The notes beneath the pieces are model-generated. The model had not been told where the DNA came from. It did no database searches and was given only the letters and a program-made list of their open reading frames with translations. Of a stretch of DNA of 7,739 bases, positions 6,002 to 7,739 are shown piece by piece. How positions within the stretch are numbered: the first letter of the stretch is position 1; the number at the start of each line of letters is the position of its first letter. The translations under genes were made by a program, and so were the position numbers. This DNA is from Clostridiales bacterium (lineage in GTDB: Bacteria > Bacillota > Clostridia > Christensenellales > Aristaeellaceae), in assembly GCA_019420065.1 (NCBI GenBank), contig JAHZHX010000030.1, positions 1-7,739 of the forward strand, given 5' to 3'.

Positions 6002-6424
6002 ATGGAAAAGAAAAACGGCTGCAAGGCGCTGGAGTATTTTTTGTTCGTGCTGTACGCTGCGGCGCTTTTGCGCATTACGGTGTTCCGCAGCGGCTGCTTT
6101 TCGCGCCCGCTGTGTTCGGGAAGGGTGAATTTCATGCCGGGAATGGCCTATAAGGACTTGATCTCCTGGCAGTCGTACCGCACGGCGGCATATCTGTTCT
6201 TTGGCAACATTGCCTGGTTCATTCCTCTGGGGTGGTTTTTGCGCCGTCGGGGCTGGGATTTCTGGGCCTGCGCGCTGTGCGGTCTGGCGGTATCGCTGCT
6301 TATTGAGGGCGGCCAGTTTGTTTTGGGCACAGGGCTGAGCGAAACAGATGATCTGATTCTCAACACCTTGGGCGCAATGGCTGGCTATCTGGTTGGGCAG
6401 CTGCATTGTAAACATTTGCGATAA
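6002..6424 (+). CDS. VanZ-like family membrane protein
   Basis: A 140-residue hydrophobic protein with about four membrane segments (roughly 11-28, 62-80, 86-108, 119-134). The VanZ-like signature is present: FGNIAWFIPLGWFL (67-80), then a segment with Glu102 and Gln105 (IEGGQF), and SETDDLILNTLGAMAGYL (113-130) with Asp116, Asp117 and Asn121. VanZ itself gives low-level teicoplanin resistance in vanA clusters, but most homologues lie outside such clusters and have unknown roles, so no resistance function is implied. It begins 7 nt after the punA stop with no good Shine-Dalgarno sequence visible, suggesting translation coupled to punA. No link with nucleoside salvage is obvious. Confidence 0.9.
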   Translation: MEKKNGCKALEYFLFVLYAAALLRITVFRSGCFSRPLCSGRVNFMPGMAYKDLISWQSYRTAAYLFFGNIAWFIPLGWFLRRRGWDFWACALCGLAVSLLIEGGQFVLGTGLSETDDLILNTLGAMAGYLVGQLHCKHLR

Positions 6425-6427
6425 GCG

Positions 6428-6457
6428 TTGCGGAACAGGAAACGGCTGTGTTATACT
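6428..6457 (+). promoter_or_regulatory. Likely promoter of the secreted MBL-fold gene
   Basis: TTGCGG at 6428-6433 and TATACT at 6452-6457 are separated by 18 nt. They begin just after the VanZ-like stop codon and end 29 nt before the ATG at 6487. The -35 box is imperfect, so the promoter may be moderate and the gene may also be served by readthrough. Confidence 0.5.
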
Positions 6458-6486
6458 GCAAGGGAAAAAAGCGTAAGGAGCTGCAA

Positions 6487-7392
6487 ATGCTGAAAAAACT
6501 GTTATCGTTCATGCTGTGCATGCTGGTTTGCCTGCCCGCGCTGGCGGATGGGCTGCCCATTTATCATCAGAAAACGAGCACGCAGGCGCCCTATGAAAAG
6601 GTGGAGTATCTGGATGAGGCGCCTTTTGCGGCAGACGCCGCGCTTATGCAGGTGGATGTGCTGGGAATCCGCCAGGGAGATTGCATCATTATTACCTGCG
6701 GGGAGCAGCGCATGCTGATTGACGGCGGCGAGGGCTGGCGTTTTTCGTATGTGGACGCTTATCTCAAAGCGCATGGGATCACGGGGTTTGATTACTTTTT
6801 TCTCACGCATGCGCATGACGATCACCTGGAAATGCAGGAAAAGCTGATCAAGGCGGGGTATACCGTAGGCAAGGTGATTTCGCCCTATGATGACGGCGAC
6901 AGTTACAGCCTGTGGAATCCCTATAAAAAACAGCTTAAAGCGGCGGGCATTCCTTATGAAAAGGTGCAGACCGGCGATGTGCTGGAGCTGGGCGGCGCGA
7001 CGCTTACCTTCTACCGGCGCGACGAAAAGGGGATCACCATGAACAACCATTCGGCCGTGGCCATGCTTCGCTTCGGAGAAGCCAGCATGTTCCTGGCAGC
7101 TGATATCGGCGGCGCGACGCAGCATTGGCTGTTGGAAAATTTTGACCCGACGGAGTTTCAATGCGACATTTACAAGTCGGCGCACCATAACCGCACGGCG
7201 ACTGTGCCGGACTTTCTTACGGCCATGAACCCGTCCCTGGCCATCAACACCAACACCCGCTCTTCGACGATGACGGGGGATAAGCAGCAGGGCGGGCGCG
7301 GGATAGCGCGCTATTATATTTCGACAGGCACCATCCATATGCAGACCGATGGAACGCAGTGGTATGTGTGGCAGGAGCCCATGACGGAATAA
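6487..7392 (+). CDS. Exported ComEC-type metallo-beta-lactamase-fold hydrolase
   Basis: A 301-residue stand-alone metallo-hydrolase resembling the C-terminal domain of ComEC (COG2333-like). A signal peptide is clear: MLKK, a hydrophobic core (5-17) and PALA before Asp21, a type I site. There is no lipobox, so the protein is probably released or wall-associated. Catalytic features: QVDVLGIRQGDCIII (55-69), MLIDGGEG (76-83), THAHDDH (107-113, metal ligands), NNHSAV (186-191), LAADIGG (203-209, with Asp206) and SAHHNRT (231-237). Relatives in this family include DNA-cleaving ComEC domains; the substrate here is unknown. ATG 6487 is chosen because AAGGAG (6475-6480) lies 6 nt upstream and it yields the signal peptide directly. 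An upstream in-frame ATG at 6448 would add 13 charged residues and overlaps the promoter. No DNA-uptake genes are nearby. Confidence 0.92.
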   Translation: MLKKLLSFMLCMLVCLPALADGLPIYHQKTSTQAPYEKVEYLDEAPFAADAALMQVDVLGIRQGDCIIITCGEQRMLIDGGEGWRFSYVDAYLKAHGITGFDYFFLTHAHDDHLEMQEKLIKAGYTVGKVISPYDDGDSYSLWNPYKKQLKAAGIPYEKVQTGDVLELGGATLTFYRRDEKGITMNNHSAVAMLRFGEASMFLAADIGGATQHWLLENFDPTEFQCDIYKSAHHNRTATVPDFLTAMNPSLAINTNTRSSTMTGDKQQGGRGIARYYISTGTIHMQTDGTQWYVWQEPMTE

Positions 7393-7395
7393 GAA

Positions 7396-7427
7396 AAAAA
7401 GGTTTCCGGTAGCTCGGAAACCTTTTT
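7396..7427 (+). terminator. Rho-independent terminator after the MBL-fold gene
   Basis: A perfect 13-bp stem, AAAAAGGTTTCCG (7396-7408) with 7415-7427, closes a 6-nt loop and ends in TTTTT. It starts 4 nt after the stop codon. The A-run on the 5' side means it could also work on the minus strand. It isolates the MBL-fold gene from the MerR-family gene. Confidence 0.9.
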
Positions 7428-7439
7428 CTATGAAATTTT

Positions 7440-7480
7440 GTCAAATCGCTTGACTGTAAAGCCGCTTGACCCTTTATACT
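7440..7480 (+). promoter_or_regulatory. MerR-type promoter and operator (19-bp spacer)
   Basis: TTGACT (-35, 7450-7455) and TATACT (-10, 7475-7480) are separated by 19 nt, the over-long spacing typical of promoters activated by MerR-family proteins. The half-site CTTGAC occurs at 7449-7454 and 7465-7470. GTAAAG at 7456-7461 is its reverse complement with one mismatch, giving interrupted dyads. GTCAA at 7440-7444 also pairs with TTGAC at 7450-7454. Self-regulation by the following gene is likely (inference). Confidence 0.65.
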
Positions 7481-7509
7481 GTGCTCAAATACGTTGGGAG
7501 GCTGGGAAA

Positions 7510-7739
7510 ATGACCATCAAAGAGATTGAGCGGCTGACGGGCATGACGCGCGCCAACATCCGTTTTTATGAAGAAAAGGGGCTGCTGTCTCCTGCGCGGC
7601 AGGAAAACGGCTATCGCGAATATACGCAGGCGGAGGTAGAAACGCTCAAGCGCGTTGCCCTTTTGCGGATGCTGGAGGTGCCGCTGGAGGAGATCCGCGC
7701 GCTGCAAATGGGACAAAAAACGCTTGACGGTACGCTGTG
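7510..7739 (+). CDS. MerR-family transcriptional regulator (cut at right edge)
   Basis: Only the first 76 codons are in the window and the frame is open to the end. The encoded N-terminus is a MerR DNA-binding domain: the helix-turn-helix MTIKEIERLTGMTRANIRFY (1-20), EEKGLLSPAR (21-30), and the wing with NGYREYTQAE (33-42), followed by the helix pair with LKRVALLRMLEVPLEEIRAL (46-65). The effector-binding C-terminus lies outside, so the inducer cannot be guessed. MerR proteins twist promoters with 19- to 20-bp spacers into active form, and such a promoter lies directly upstream. GGGAGG at 7496-7501 is 8 nt before the ATG at 7510. It is preceded by a strong terminator, so it starts a new unit. 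Confidence 0.93.
   Translation, partial: MTIKEIERLTGMTRANIRFYEEKGLLSPARQENGYREYTQAEVETLKRVALLRMLEVPLEEIRALQMGQKTLDGTL

Noticed and set aside
6002..6424. VanZ-like gene as a glycopeptide resistance determinant
   Set aside because: No vanA, vanH, vanX, vanR or vanS genes are nearby, and most VanZ-like proteins are not linked to resistance.

Overview
The window looks like a chromosomal segment of a fairly G+C-rich member of the Clostridia (Bacillota). Evidence is the strong AAGGAGG-type ribosome binding sites, sigma-A style promoters, and the gene content: DUF951 and DUF1292 proteins, a Gram-positive type LepB, DeoB with PunA, a VanZ-like protein and a ComEC-like secreted metallo-hydrolase. The exact lineage cannot be fixed from the sequence alone. 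Most of the window is ordinary housekeeping and accessory metabolism. No phage, transposase gene, CRISPR array, tRNA or rRNA is visible.

Layout. Positions 1-383 hold no convincing gene. They form a dense run of inverted repeats that ends in a 99-bp unit with 17-bp terminal inverted repeats (284-382). Next comes a minus-strand operon read from about 2250 down to 424: a ThuA-like protein, a small acidic DUF1292 protein, an intercistronic hairpin, and a cytoplasmic SGNH/GDSL hydrolase. A 234-bp divergent promoter region (2207-2440) separates it from the plus-strand genes. The first plus-strand unit is a DUF951 protein overlapping lepB by 4 bp, closed by a rho-independent terminator at 3318-3347.

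The second plus-strand unit is a flavin-reductase-like protein, deoB (phosphopentomutase), punA (purine nucleoside phosphorylase) and a VanZ-like membrane protein, all tightly spaced. An exported stand-alone ComEC-type metallo-beta-lactamase-fold protein follows with its own likely promoter and a strong terminator (7396-7427). The right edge cuts a MerR-family regulator whose promoter has the long 19-bp spacer typical of MerR-controlled promoters.

How the genes work together. DeoB and PunA make a nucleoside salvage pair: PunA releases (deoxy)ribose-1-phosphate from purine nucleosides and DeoB converts it to the 5-phosphate. LepB would process exported proteins, including the metallo-hydrolase encoded about 3 kb downstream. 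ThuA-like and SGNH proteins sharing an operon suggest intracellular carbohydrate processing, but the substrate is unknown. The parts most worth a second look are the hairpin array at 1-383, the unusual ThuA/DUF1292/SGNH operon, the secreted ComEC-like hydrolase and the MerR operator.
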